Shown here: positions 33,426 to 42,700 of the stretch, one piece after another
Layout of the letters: each line of letters opens with the position of its first letter
How positions within the stretch are numbered: the stretch's first letter is position 1
Assembly (NCBI GenBank): GCA_014379595.1
Contig: JACMLM010000069.1
Span: 1 to 64,000 of the forward strand
Direction of reading: 5' to 3'
Source of the DNA: Anaerolineales bacterium
GTDB lineage: Bacteria; Chloroflexota; Anaerolineae; Anaerolineales; Villigracilaceae
Length of the DNA: 64,000 bases
Notes under the pieces: generated by a model
Databases searched by the model: none
What the model was told of the DNA's origin: nothing
The model's input: the letters and a program-made list of their open reading frames with translations, nothing else
Translations under genes and position numbers: made by a program

Positions 33426-33811
33426 CAAAGCCTCGCAATTGCCGTGGTGATGGTTGTAATCGCTGCAAAACTATAGACTACAATAAAAATGACCCACTCG
33501 ATCATAATTGCCTGACGGTGATACAGGATCAATTTTGGGAACAAGTCCAGGATCGTGATCCGCATTCCGTTGATGATGTGGAATAACACACCAAATAAAA
33601 AGAAAACCTGGAAAAACGGGCTGATATAAATGTCATTGATGATATCGCCGATCTGCCAGCCTTTTCCCTCTACAAATGTAGCAAGGATATGAGTTGTAAC
33701 AAAAATCGCCATCCCCAGTCCGCCAATGCGATGCAGGATATAAGTCAGAAACGGACCCTGTCCCTTGTATCGCAGAGCTGTCATCAGGCCAACATTCCTT
33801 TTCAGGCCCAT
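33425..33811 (-). CDS. sdhC: Succinate dehydrogenase cytochrome b subunit
   Basis: 128 residues with three membrane helices. The SdhC mark GPFLTYILHRIGGLGMAIFVTTHILATF, with paired His residues for haem b, lies at about 18-45. A strong GGAGGTTTCG ribosome site precedes the ATG. First gene of the operon; a promoter must lie in 33812-33900. With SdhD it anchors the complex and reduces quinone. Confidence 0.9.
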   Translation of the reverse strand: MGLKRNVGLMTALRYKGQGPFLTYILHRIGGLGMAIFVTTHILATFVEGKGWQIGDIINDIYISPFFQVFFLFGVLFHIINGMRITILDLFPKLILYHRQAIMIEWVIFIVVYSFAAITTITTAIARL

Positions 33812-33902
33812 CGAAACCTCCGAAATAAAATTATAAAATCAAACACAAGATAATATTTTACCCCCGTATTCACTGAATTGCTAAAATTTTAAAAATCATA
33901 AA

Positions 33903-33933
33903 AACAGGCCGTATGTGTAAGATACGGCCTGTT
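33903..33933 (-). terminator. Terminator of the DUF1304 gene
   Basis: Perfect 12-bp arms AACAGGCCGTAT (33903-33914) and ATACGGCCTGTT (33922-33933), with a T-run on the minus-strand side, 16 nt past the stop. Confidence 0.88.
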
Positions 33934-33948
33934 CACTTTCCAAAAAAT

Positions 33949-34296
33949 CTAACTGACTAAAAGGAGTACTAACGCGATCAAAGCTGGCAAAGCTTGAATA
34001 TAAAATATCCTTTTGCTGACCGTGAATGCGCCAAAGATACCGGCAATGATCACACAGCTTAAGAAAAATATTTTCACGGCGTCACCTGCGAAGAGTCCCC
34101 AGATCAAGCCCGCTGCTAGGAATCCGTTATACAAACCTTGATTCGCCGCCAATGTCTTGGATTGCGCTGCGAATTCAGGAGTGGTATGAAATGCCTGGCG
34201 ACCTGCAGGCTTGTCCCAGAGGAACATTTCCAGGATAAGAAAGTAAACATGCAAAAGCGCCACGATACCAATAATGATATTTATGATAAGGTCCAT
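33949..34296 (-). CDS. DUF1304-family membrane protein
   Basis: 115 residues from the ATG at 34296, which has GGAGAAAAT upstream; the open frame extends further but without a ribosome site. Four membrane helices are seen, and FLILEMFLWDKPAGRQAF near 18, followed by LAANQGLYNGFLAAGL near 48, is the DUF1304 signature. These are small inner-membrane proteins of unknown role. Single-gene unit with its own terminator. Confidence 0.85.
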   Translation of the reverse strand: MDLIINIIIGIVALLHVYFLILEMFLWDKPAGRQAFHTTPEFAAQSKTLAANQGLYNGFLAAGLIWGLFAGDAVKIFFLSCVIIAGIFGAFTVSKRIFYIQALPALIALVLLLVS

Positions 34297-34365
34297 ATTT
34301 TCTCCTTGAAAGAATAAAGTGGTGGTTAAATGCGTGCCAATTTCATGATGATACACCCAAAAACA

Positions 34366-34394
34366 AAAGCCGAGACTGAAATAGTCTCGGCTTT
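34366..34394 (-). terminator. Terminator of the isocitrate dehydrogenase gene
   Basis: Perfect 12-bp arms AAAGCCGAGACT (34366-34377) and AGTCTCGGCTTT (34383-34394), 16 nt beyond the stop on the minus strand, followed by TTGTTTTTGG. Confidence 0.88.
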
Positions 34395-34409
34395 ATCTTT
34401 AGAATAACC

Positions 34410-35966
34410 TTACTTCTTCTTACTTTTCTTCTTCGTGCTCTTTTTTGCAACTGTTTTCTTGGTTGTCTTTTTAGGAGCAGCTTTCTTAACTACTTTCTTG
34501 GACACTGTTTTTTTGGTAACTGCTTTCTTTGAAGAAGTTATAGCCTTTGCAACTTTCGGAGTCTTATCCATCCAGTTGACAACTGCTTCACCAAACTCAG
34601 AACACTTAATTTCCTTCGCCCCATCCATGCCGCGGGCAAAATCATAAGTGACAGTTTTTGCTGTAATGGCGCCTTCCATGCCTTTGACGATCAAGTCTGC
34701 GGCTTCGCTCCAACCCATATAACGCAGCATCATCTCACCAGAGAGGATGACAGACCCAGGATTCACTTTATCCAGATCAGCATATTTTGGTGCAGTGCCA
34801 TGAGTAGCTTCGAATATGGCATGACCCGTCACATAGTTAATGTTTGCCCCGGGTGCGATACCAATTCCACCGATCTGTGCAGCGAGTGCATCAGAGAGAT
34901 AATCACCGTTCAAATTCATGGTGGCGATCACGTCATAATCCTGCGGGCGGATCAGCACGAACTGCAAGGTCACATCAGCAATCGTATCTTTAATTAATAA
35001 CTTCGTTTTCCATTTTCCGTCGCCATGAGTTGGCCAAAGAGCCAAACCTGCTTCCACTTCTTCTTTAATATCATTTTGCTGTTCAGGAGACATCATGTCA
35101 AAGCCCGGGTCAACGATCTTTGCATTTGCTTCAACACTCAGAGCGGAATCTCTTTCCTTATTTGCAAGGACCCACGTTTCACGCTCGGTCACAATATCAT
35201 TTCTAAATTCACGTTTCGCCAAAGCATACCCCCAATCTTTGAAGGCCCCCTCGGTAAACTTCATAATATTGCCTTTGTGGACAAGGTTCAAAGATCTGCG
35301 CTTGCTAATCAAAGCATATTCAATCGCCGCACGGATGAGTCGTTCGGTGCCTTCCACTGAAACAGGTTTAAAGCCAATTCCTGAAGTATCTGGAAAACGT
35401 ATTTTGGCATATTCCTTGGGGAAGGCTTCTTTAAATAAAGTTTTAAATTTCAAACTATCGGCGGTACCGTGTGCGAACTCAATGCCTGCATAAATATCCT
35501 CTGTGTTCTCGCGGAAGATAACCATATCCACAAGTTCAGGATGCTTCACTGGAGAAGGTACACCGGTGTAGTAACGCACGGGGCGCAAACAAACATATAA
35601 ATCCAGCAGTTTGCGAAGAGTCACATTCAAAGAACGAATGCCGCCGCCAATTGGAGTGGTCAATGGTCCTTTGATGCCAACTAAAAATTCTCTGAACGCT
35701 TCTACCGTCTCATCGGGAAGCCAGTTCTGGAACATCTTGAACGGCTTCTCGCCGGCGTACACTTCCATCCAGTGGATTTTACGTGTGCCGCCATATGCCT
35801 TCTCAACTGCCGCATCAAATACACCTTGCGCTGCGCGCCAGATATCACGCCCAGTTCCATCCCCTTCAACAAAGGGGATGATCGGATTATTGGGAACATT
35901 CAATTTCCCGTTTGCAATTGAAATCTTTGCCCCGCCTGTCGGGACTTTTACATTTTGGTATGACAT
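34410..35966 (-). CDS. icd: NADP-type isocitrate dehydrogenase with lysine-rich tail
   Basis: 518 residues, against about 416 for the E. coli enzyme. The catalytic core (about 1-470) has the substrate site [20 protein letters not shown] near 105 and [13 protein letters not shown] near 150. It also has [20 protein letters not shown] near 360 and [17 protein letters not shown] near 400. It converts isocitrate to 2-oxoglutarate. Two additions are seen: an insert of about 50 residues near 285-330 ([17 protein letters not shown]), and a 41-residue C-terminal tail with 20 lysines in [10 protein letters not shown] and TTKK units, like histone H1-type tails. The tail is continuous with the enzyme and its role is unknown. 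Confidence 0.93.
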   Translation of the reverse strand: MSYQNVKVPTGGAKISIANGKLNVPNNPIIPFVEGDGTGRDIWRAAQGVFDAAVEKAYGGTRKIHWMEVYAGEKPFKMFQNWLPDETVEAFREFLVGIKGPLTTPIGGGIRSLNVTLRKLLDLYVCLRPVRYYTGVPSPVKHPELVDMVIFRENTEDIYAGIEFAHGTADSLKFKTLFKEAFPKEYAKIRFPDTSGIGFKPVSVEGTERLIRAAIEYALISKRRSLNLVHKGNIMKFTEGAFKDWGYALAKREFRNDIVTERETWVLANKERDSALSVEANAKIVDPGFDMMSPEQQNDIKEEVEAGLALWPTHGDGKWKTKLLIKDTIADVTLQFVLIRPQDYDVIATMNLNGDYLSDALAAQIGGIGIAPGANINYVTGHAIFEATHGTAPKYADLDKVNPGSVILSGEMMLRYMGWSEAADLIVKGMEGAITAKTVTYDFARGMDGAKEIKCSEFGEAVVNWMDKTPKVAKAITSSKKAVTKKTVSKKVVKKAAPKKTTKKTVAKKSTKKKSKKK

Positions 35967-36162
35967 GCTTGCCTCTCTTAATTTATTGAAATATCGGCCA
36001 AATTATATCACCCGCTTCAAACCAACCTGATAACTGTTTCTGTCCAACAGGCATAGTCAATCCTTGAAATTGACCATCACTTCCCATGAAAGTGTGTGTT
36101 GTTAACATTTAATAAAGTTTCTTTTCATTCCATTTTATCCACCTAGAAAAGAGGAGAATGTT

Positions 36163-37641
36163 ATGGCATCAAAGAACAAAACCAAGAAGTCTGCGCCTGC
36201 AAAGGCCACAAAGTCCCAAAAGGAGGATAATCAGTCCGGGTTTCTAAAGCAAGTTGAGGTTAAAAATCAGGCGCTGGGATATCTTCCCAACGATTTCCCG
36301 CCAATTGGGCAGATCATTCTGCTAGGCTTCCAACATGCGTTGACAATGTTCCCTGCGACTGTGTTAGTGGCATTGATCGTAGGCTTCCATCCTAGTGTCA
36401 TCCTGTTAACTTCAGGTATGGCAACCATCGTTGCTTTGCTGGGTTCGTACTATGGGATCGGCAAATTTATCCCGCTGTATTATGGCTCGTCATTTAGTTA
36501 CCTTGCTGCAATTCTTGCGGTAACCAATGCAACATTTGGGCAACCCGTCAGTGACGAGTTGATCAGTATTGCTCAAGCAGGCGTGATCGTGACAGGCTTG
36601 ATCAACATTTTGATCGGCGTAATCATTCGTTTTGCCGGCGGCAAGAGGATTGTCGATATGGTTCTGCCACCGGTTGTAACTGGCTCTGTTGCAGCGGTAA
36701 TTGGTTTCGCATTGGGGAAGGCCGCGCTGGATATGGCCTCAGGTGTAGCAGGAGGTATACCGGGTGGCAGCACACAATGGTGGAGTGTTGCAGTCATAAC
36801 CTTATTCTCAACGATCCTATTTTCGGTATATTTGCGAGGCAAAGGATTTATTGGAATGCTTCCGATTTTGCTTGGTGCAATTGTTGGTTACGTTGTTGCC
36901 GCTGCAATGGGAATGGTGAACTTTGATACCATTACACAAGCAAATCTTGTGGAAAGAGTGTGGGAAAAAATCACCTTCCCCAATTTCACCAGTGAAATGA
37001 GTGCTACGGCCATTATCAGCATTTCGATAATGGCAATCGCAACTATTCCTGAATCCACTGCACATTTGTACCAGATCGGTTTATATGTAGACCATCTAGC
37101 TGATGAACAAAAACGTGAACGATATGGCTTGAGTGAATATGTCGGATTCAACCTTGTATTGGATGGCATAGGCGATATGATCAATGGTATGTTCGGCGGC
37201 GCAGCTGGAACGAATTATGGGGAGAACAATTCGTTAATGGTCATCAGTCGTAACTATTCAGGTATTTCACTGCTCGCCGCAGCAGTTATCGCCATTCTCA
37301 TGGCTTTCAGTGGACATCTCGCTGGCATAGTTACATCCATTCCTACCGCAGTCAGCGGTGGACTTGCAATTTATTTATTCGGTGTCATCGGTATGCAAGG
37401 TATCGCCTTAATGATCACTGAAAAAGTGGATATGTTTGACCCGAAGAACCTTGCCATAGGTGCAACAATCATGGTTATTGGTATTGGTGGTCATATTGGC
37501 TACAACAGCTTTTTGCCTATCCCTGCCTTGCAAGGAATATTCCCCAGTGGCTGGCCCGCCATTGCAACAGGCGCAGTAGTTGGGATTGTGCTGAACTTGA
37601 TTTTCAGGATTTTTAAGACTGAAGATATGCAAACAAATTAG
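36163..37641 (+). CDS. uraA: Uracil/xanthine permease (NCS2 family)
   Basis: 492 residues with 12-14 membrane helices after a Lys-rich cytosolic N-terminus (about 1-25). Motifs for NCS2 carriers are seen: GFQHALTMFPATVLVAL near 55, MVLPPVVTGSVAAVIGFALG near 165, and AIATIPESTAHLYQIG near 290 with the conserved Glu. It imports uracil or a related base by proton symport. It is followed by dihydroorotase, and pyrF, pyrE and pyrD lie further on, so uracil is the best guess. AGAGGAGAATG precedes the ATG. Confidence 0.88.
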   Translation: MASKNKTKKSAPAKATKSQKEDNQSGFLKQVEVKNQALGYLPNDFPPIGQIILLGFQHALTMFPATVLVALIVGFHPSVILLTSGMATIVALLGSYYGIGKFIPLYYGSSFSYLAAILAVTNATFGQPVSDELISIAQAGVIVTGLINILIGVIIRFAGGKRIVDMVLPPVVTGSVAAVIGFALGKAALDMASGVAGGIPGGSTQWWSVAVITLFSTILFSVYLRGKGFIGMLPILLGAIVGYVVAAAMGMVNFDTITQANLVERVWEKITFPNFTSEMSATAIISISIMAIATIPESTAHLYQIGLYVDHLADEQKRERYGLSEYVGFNLVLDGIGDMINGMFGGAAGTNYGENNSLMVISRNYSGISLLAAAVIAILMAFSGHLAGIVTSIPTAVSGGLAIYLFGVIGMQGIALMITEKVDMFDPKNLAIGATIMVIGIGGHIGYNSFLPIPALQGIFPSGWPAIATGAVVGIVLNLIFRIFKTEDMQTN

Positions 37642-37661
37642 TCAAAATAAAAATTACATAA

Positions 37662-37698
37662 TAAAAACAGGGATTGCAATAAGCAATCCCTGTTTTTA
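37662..37698 (+). terminator. Terminator of the uracil permease gene
   Basis: Perfect 16-bp arms TAAAAACAGGGATTGC (37662-37677) and GCAATCCCTGTTTTTA (37683-37698), loop of five, T-run at the end. Confidence 0.9.
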
Positions 37699-37720
37699 TG
37701 TCTAGGTTTATACTTGCCTT

Positions 37721-38821
37721 ATGCTCAAACTCCCCGGCCTCATTGACCCTCACGTTCACCTGCGCGAACCCGGCGCGACTCATAAAGAAGATTTTGACTC
37801 AGGCACATCTGCTGCATTAGCCGGCGGATTTACAACCGTGCTTGCCATGCCTAACACCAAACCTCCGATTTTTGATTTGGAAACTCTTGATATTGCGTTA
37901 AACGCCGCAAAACAAAAAGCACGCTGTGACTATGGTCAATATGTGGGCGCGGGGCCAGATAATGCAGATTGGGGAAACAATAAATCACTGCCGCTACGTG
38001 TAGCCGGACTCAAAATGTATCTCGATTCGACCTTCGGAGAATTACGCCTCGATGATATGACTCTTTGGCAGCCACATTTTGAAAACTGGCCAAAGAATAT
38101 ATCCATTGTTGCCCATAGCGAAAGCCGAACCATGGCTGCCGCGATTTTATTTGCCGCCATTTATGATCGCTCTGTGCATATTGCTCATATTTCATTAAAA
38201 GAAGAAGTGCTGTTGATCAAAGCAGCAAAGGAACGCGGCATCAAAGTAACTTGTGAAGTCTGCCCGCATCATTTGTTTCTGAATAATGAAGACCTACCCC
38301 CACCCAACCCTCCCCCAAATTCTACGAATTTGGGGGAGGGCAAGGGAGGGGGTAGAAAAGAAGTTCGTCCGCGTTTGGCTACAAAAGAGGATGTGAATGC
38401 TTTATGGCAAAACATGGATGTAATTGACTGCTTCGCTACAGACCATGCTCCCCATACAATCGAAGAAAAGGATTCGGATAATCCGCCGCCCGGATTTCCC
38501 GGGCTTGAAACAGCTCTGCCTTTGTTATTAAATGCCGTTTCCGAATCCCGACTGACCATTCCCGATTTGATCGCAAAGATGTACACCAATCCAAAAAAGA
38601 TGTTCAATCTCCCAGATCAGCCTGAAACATGGGTTGAAGTGGATGAAGGTGCAGTGTATGAAATTAAAGCTGCAAATCAATTCACACGCTGCAACTGGAC
38701 TCCCTTTGAAGGCTGGAAGGTGAAGGGGAAAGTTCGTAAGGTTGTATTACGCGGAGTAACAGCTTTTGAAGATGGAAAAATTTTAGTAGAGCAGGGTTTT
38801 GGAAGGGATGTTAGGAGATGA
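37721..38821 (+). CDS. pyrC: Dihydroorotase
   Basis: 366 residues, amidohydrolase fold of the CAD-like class. Metal ligands are visible: DPHVHLREPG near residue 9, carboxylated Lys in AGLKMYLDSTFG near 89, His in VAHSES near 127 and HIAHIS near 149, and Asp in ATDHAPH near 238. It closes carbamoyl aspartate to dihydroorotate, step three of UMP synthesis. An in-frame palindromic element (38294-38355) adds about 20 residues rich in Pro, Gly and Asn (PPPNPPPN...GEGKGGG) after HHLFLNNEDL, in a loop near the active site. The gene is otherwise complete. Confidence 0.92.
   Translation: MLKLPGLIDPHVHLREPGATHKEDFDSGTSAALAGGFTTVLAMPNTKPPIFDLETLDIALNAAKQKARCDYGQYVGAGPDNADWGNNKSLPLRVAGLKMYLDSTFGELRLDDMTLWQPHFENWPKNISIVAHSESRTMAAAILFAAIYDRSVHIAHISLKEEVLLIKAAKERGIKVTCEVCPHHLFLNNEDLPPPNPPPNSTNLGEGKGGGRKEVRPRLATKEDVNALWQNMDVIDCFATDHAPHTIEEKDSDNPPPGFPGLETALPLLLNAVSESRLTIPDLIAKMYTNPKKMFNLPDQPETWVEVDEGAVYEIKAANQFTRCNWTPFEGWKVKGKVRKVVLRGVTAFEDGKILVEQGFGRDVRR
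38294..38355 (+). repeat. Palindromic element inserted in frame inside pyrC
   Basis: Inner arms CCCTCCCCCAAATTC (38308-38322) and GAATTTGGGGGAGGG (38326-38340) are exact, and outer CTACCCCC / GGGGGTAG pairs extend to 38294 and 38355. The 62-bp segment has a G/C-run composition unlike the gene around it and keeps the frame open. Confidence 0.82.
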
Positions 38822-39354
38822 TGTTCAAATATCCGTTTTGCTATCCGAAATACGCTGATTCATGACCCACATCTGGGGGTATTTGTTTAGACAAGTATTT
38901 CTTCAAGCTCCAAAATCTGTGGATAACTCCCTCAAAACTGTGGATAAAACCACCCCCCTGTGGACAATAGGGGCAGTTTTTCGAGAAGTGGTCTGACAAC
39001 TTTAAAATCGCTACCCCCATATATGGACTATAGCAAAATGAAAACCCAATATATAGAACCATCACCAGAAATGTGGATAAGTGCCCTCTTCTGTGGATAA
39101 CTTTTCGGGATTCAATCCACAGCTAGAGAATGTTTGAAAACAGAAGCAGGCCCAAAGTCTGGTGGGAGGCGCGAGTTGAGTCCCCACCCGTGGGGATGGA
39201 AAGATATAAATTTATTTTATCCACACTATCCACAGTACCTACTACTATTACGATTCCATATAAATATCAATACAATACTTGAATCTATTATATCCATCCT
39301 GTACAATCTCATTAATCAAGTTCGTTCCCTTATAGCCAACCTTGGGAGGTTGCC
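38822..39354. other. Candidate chromosomal replication origin (DnaA-box cluster)
   Basis: 533 bp without a gene. Exact DnaA boxes (TTATCCACA or its complement) lie at 38918-38926, 38939-38947, 39072-39080, 39092-39100 (all reverse) and 39217-39225 (forward). One-mismatch copies lie at 38959-38967 and 39226-39234, and a two-mismatch copy at 39113-39121. An AT-rich stretch (about 39201-39220 and 39238-39305) beside the right-hand boxes could be the unwinding region. Clustering of this density, with mixed orientation, is typical of oriC. dnaA is not in the window; dnaN and parS lie 20-24 kb to the right. Confidence 0.7.
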
Positions 39355-39615
39355 ATGGATATGATCAAAGTTTCAGCCAACTCCCGTACCTCAGCAGTCG
39401 CCGGGGCCATCGCTGGAGTCATTCGCGAACACAAACACGCAGAAGTGCAAGCCATTGGTGCTGGTGCAGTAAACCAGGCCATCAAGGCTTTGGTGCTTGC
39501 TACTGGATACCTCAAAGGTGATGGGATCAATGTGATCTGCGTCCCCGAGTTTGTAGAAGTTGAAATTGAGGAGAAAGTTCGCACAGCCATCAAAATGGTG
39601 GTTGAGCCGCGCTAA
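39355..39615 (+). CDS. spoVS: SpoVS-family protein
   Basis: 86 residues: MDMIKVSANSRTSAVAGAIA and LGIxAINQA-type core (IGAGAVNQAIKALVLATGYL) match the short Alba-like SpoVS family closely. In Bacillus SpoVS affects sporulation and septation; in non-sporulating phyla its job is unknown, probably nucleic-acid binding. GGGAGG precedes the ATG. It lies directly beside the DnaA-box cluster. Confidence 0.95.
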   Translation: MDMIKVSANSRTSAVAGAIAGVIREHKHAEVQAIGAGAVNQAIKALVLATGYLKGDGINVICVPEFVEVEIEEKVRTAIKMVVEPR

Positions 39616-39620
39616 ATACA

Positions 39621-39657
39621 TAAGGTGACAGTCACTTCCAGGGTGACTGTCACCTTA
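39621..39657 (+). terminator. Terminator of spoVS
   Basis: Perfect 15-bp arms TAAGGTGACAGTCAC (39621-39635) and GTGACTGTCACCTTA (39643-39657), six nt after the stop, with TTAATTTATT following. Confidence 0.85.
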
Positions 39658-39777
39658 ATTTATTCGACAAGCGAACGCAGGGTGGCTTATAATCTTCGCT
39701 AGTGGATGTTTCGCTTCGCACCTAACTGCAAGCTGCTTCTCGCGCCAAGCAGACTCCACACCTTATCATTTATCCCT

Positions 39778-42700
39778 ATGAAAAACTGGAATAAATTTCC
39801 GCGTTTGATATTGTTTATTACCTTGCTGGTTGGTATGCTGGCAGGTCTTTCTGCGCCTGTGTTTGTGGAAGAGTCTATAAGTGCGGCTCCAATGGCTGCT
39901 AACGCTTTAGATGTAGTCATAAGTGAAGTTGCATGGGCAGGAACTTCTGGTGCAACCACAAATGACGAATGGATCGAACTATATAACCCCACAGGTTTAA
40001 CTATTAATTTATCAGGTTGGTTATTGCAAGCCAGCGATGGTGTCCCAAGCATTTCATTGACAGGAATAATTCCGCCCGGTGGATATTATTTGATAGAAAG
40101 AGATGACAATGCTACTGTTTCGGATGTTCTAGCAGATCAACTCTATACAGGTGCTTTAGGTAATGCAGGTGAAACCTTAACATTGACCGATAATTTGTCA
40201 AATGTGATCGATACTGCAAACATAAGTGGTGGTGGATGGGACGCAGGAACTGCCGGTACTGGACCTGTTACTTATGCGAGTATGGAAAGAGTCGTACCCA
40301 TAGTTGTTGATAGTGCATTAGCATGGACCACTAATAACGGTGTGACCCGAAATGGGTTAGATGCAAATAATAACCCAATCAATGGAACACCACGCAATTC
40401 ACAGGTAGATCTCTCATTAACGAAGATTGTAGATAATGCCACTCCAAATATAGGGAATAATGTTGTATTCACAATTACTGTAACCAATGGTGGCCCAAAT
40501 AATGCTACTAATGTTACAGTAAGAGATTTATTGCCTGCGGGTTTAACATATGTATCAGATAATAGTGGTGGAGCATACAACAATGGGACAGGAATTTGGA
40601 CAGTAGGCACGATTACAAATGGCGCAAGTGCAACATTACAAATCACTGCAAATGTAGCAACAGGCGGCATAAAAACGAATTCAGCTGAAGTATGGAGTGC
40701 CGATCAAATTGACTCTGATTCAACAGCCGGCAACTCATCCACAACAGAAGATGACGATGCCAGTGTAACTGTGACTCCTCCAGGTCCAATACTTACATTG
40801 AATATCACAAATGTTGTGAACAATCCCACTCCAGCAATTGGTTCCAATGTGGTATTTACGATCACTGTCAATAATCCCAGTACAAATGCTACAGGAGTTG
40901 CTGTTAATGCCTTACTTCCAGCTGGGTTAACATATGTCTCGCATTTCACTACTACAGGCGCATATGTCAGTGGTTCAGGGGTTTGGACAATAGGTAACCT
41001 TGCAGGCGGCGCAAGCGCGACCTTGAATTTGACTGCAAGAGTTGTAACAAGCGGAACCAAGAATTATTCAGCAACAGTCTCATCTAATGAATATGCTAAT
41101 AGCACTGCTGTTGCAACGGTCAACCCAGTTGCCAGTACGCAAGCAGATTTAAGTCTTTCCCAAACCTGGAACAGGTCAACAAGCGCGGCGGATACGGCAG
41201 AATTAAGTATCACCGTCGAAAATCAATCTCTTACCAATACAGCAACTGGTGTGCAAGTGAAAGATCTACTCCCATCTGGATTGACCTATGTTTCGCATAC
41301 AACCGGAATGACCTATAGTAACAGCACGGGCATTTGGGTTGTAGGCACACTGGCTGGCGGTGCAAGCTCCACATTAGTGATCACTGTAAGAGTCGCCGCA
41401 AGTGGGACGTCGACATCTAATTTTGCCGAAATATGGCTTTCAGACCAGTTTGATACAGACTCCACTCCGGGCAATGGAGATACAACCGAGGATGATGATA
41501 CAAGTGCCGAAGTACTTATTGCAGATTTGAGTCTCACAGAAATAGTGGATATTTCAGGTTCAAATGCGATATTTACAATCACAGTCCGCAATGCTGGGCC
41601 GGATGATGCTTCGGGCATCATCGTAAAAAATTCAAGATTGGCAACGAGCTATACTTTTGTCTCCGCCGGAAGCACAGCTGGATCTTCCTATAATAGCGGC
41701 ACCGGCGACTGGACGATTCCCACATTATTGGATGGCGCAAGCGCGACATTAACGGTTACTACGACCACACTAGGTACGCTTCCTGTAAACTGGGCGCAGG
41801 TATCCAGTGTTAATGAAGTTGATCCTGACTCCCTGCCTAACAATTGTTCAAGTACTGTTGCCTCGTGCACAGAAGATGACGATGCTGGAGCCCCGGCAGC
41901 AGATCTATTTCTGGCACAGTCAGTGAATAACCTGAACCCAAATGTTGATACCAATATTGTTTTTACTATTACAGTAGGGAATGCCGGGGTTGCTGGAGCT
42001 ACGAATGTGCAGGTAAAAGACATATTGCCTTCGGGCTTAACCTACGTCTCAGATAGCGGCGGCGGGACATACAATAAAACATCAGGCATTTGGACAGTAG
42101 GAACACTGGCAAGCGGCGCAAACAAGAGTTTGAATATCACTGCAAAAGTTACAAACAATGGGATCAAAACGAATTTGGCAGAAGTATGGAAATCTGACGA
42201 ATCCGACCCAGACTCGATACCGGGCAATAGCTCAACCACTGAAGATGATGATGCCGATGCCACGATCACCTCTTTCAGGTCCATTATCATTAATGAAGTG
42301 GCCTGGGCCGGCACAGGATCATCAGCCACCCTTGCGAATGATGAATGGATCGAACTGTATAACCCAAGCAATGCCGCTATTAATATCACAGGTTGGACTT
42401 TAATATCCGCATCTCTCAATATTACATTGTCCGGCACAATTCCAGCGGGCGGATATTTCCTTCTAGAGCGCGATGATAATACAACGGTTTCAGATGTAAC
42501 TGCAGATCAAATATATACCAGCGCAGCACCCCTTTCGGATAGTGGGGAAGTGATCACCCTGCGTACTGCATCAGGATCTTTTATTGATACTGCCAATAAC
42601 GAAAACGGCGGTTCATGGCCTAGAGGAACTACATCACCTAATTTCGCAACGATGGAAAGAAATAGTTCATCGGCTGAAAAAGATTCATCATGGATCACAA

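Noticed and set aside
38269-38607. 112-codon open frame antisense to pyrC
   Set aside because: It is a shadow of the pyrC coding frame and its palindromic insert; no start signal or family.
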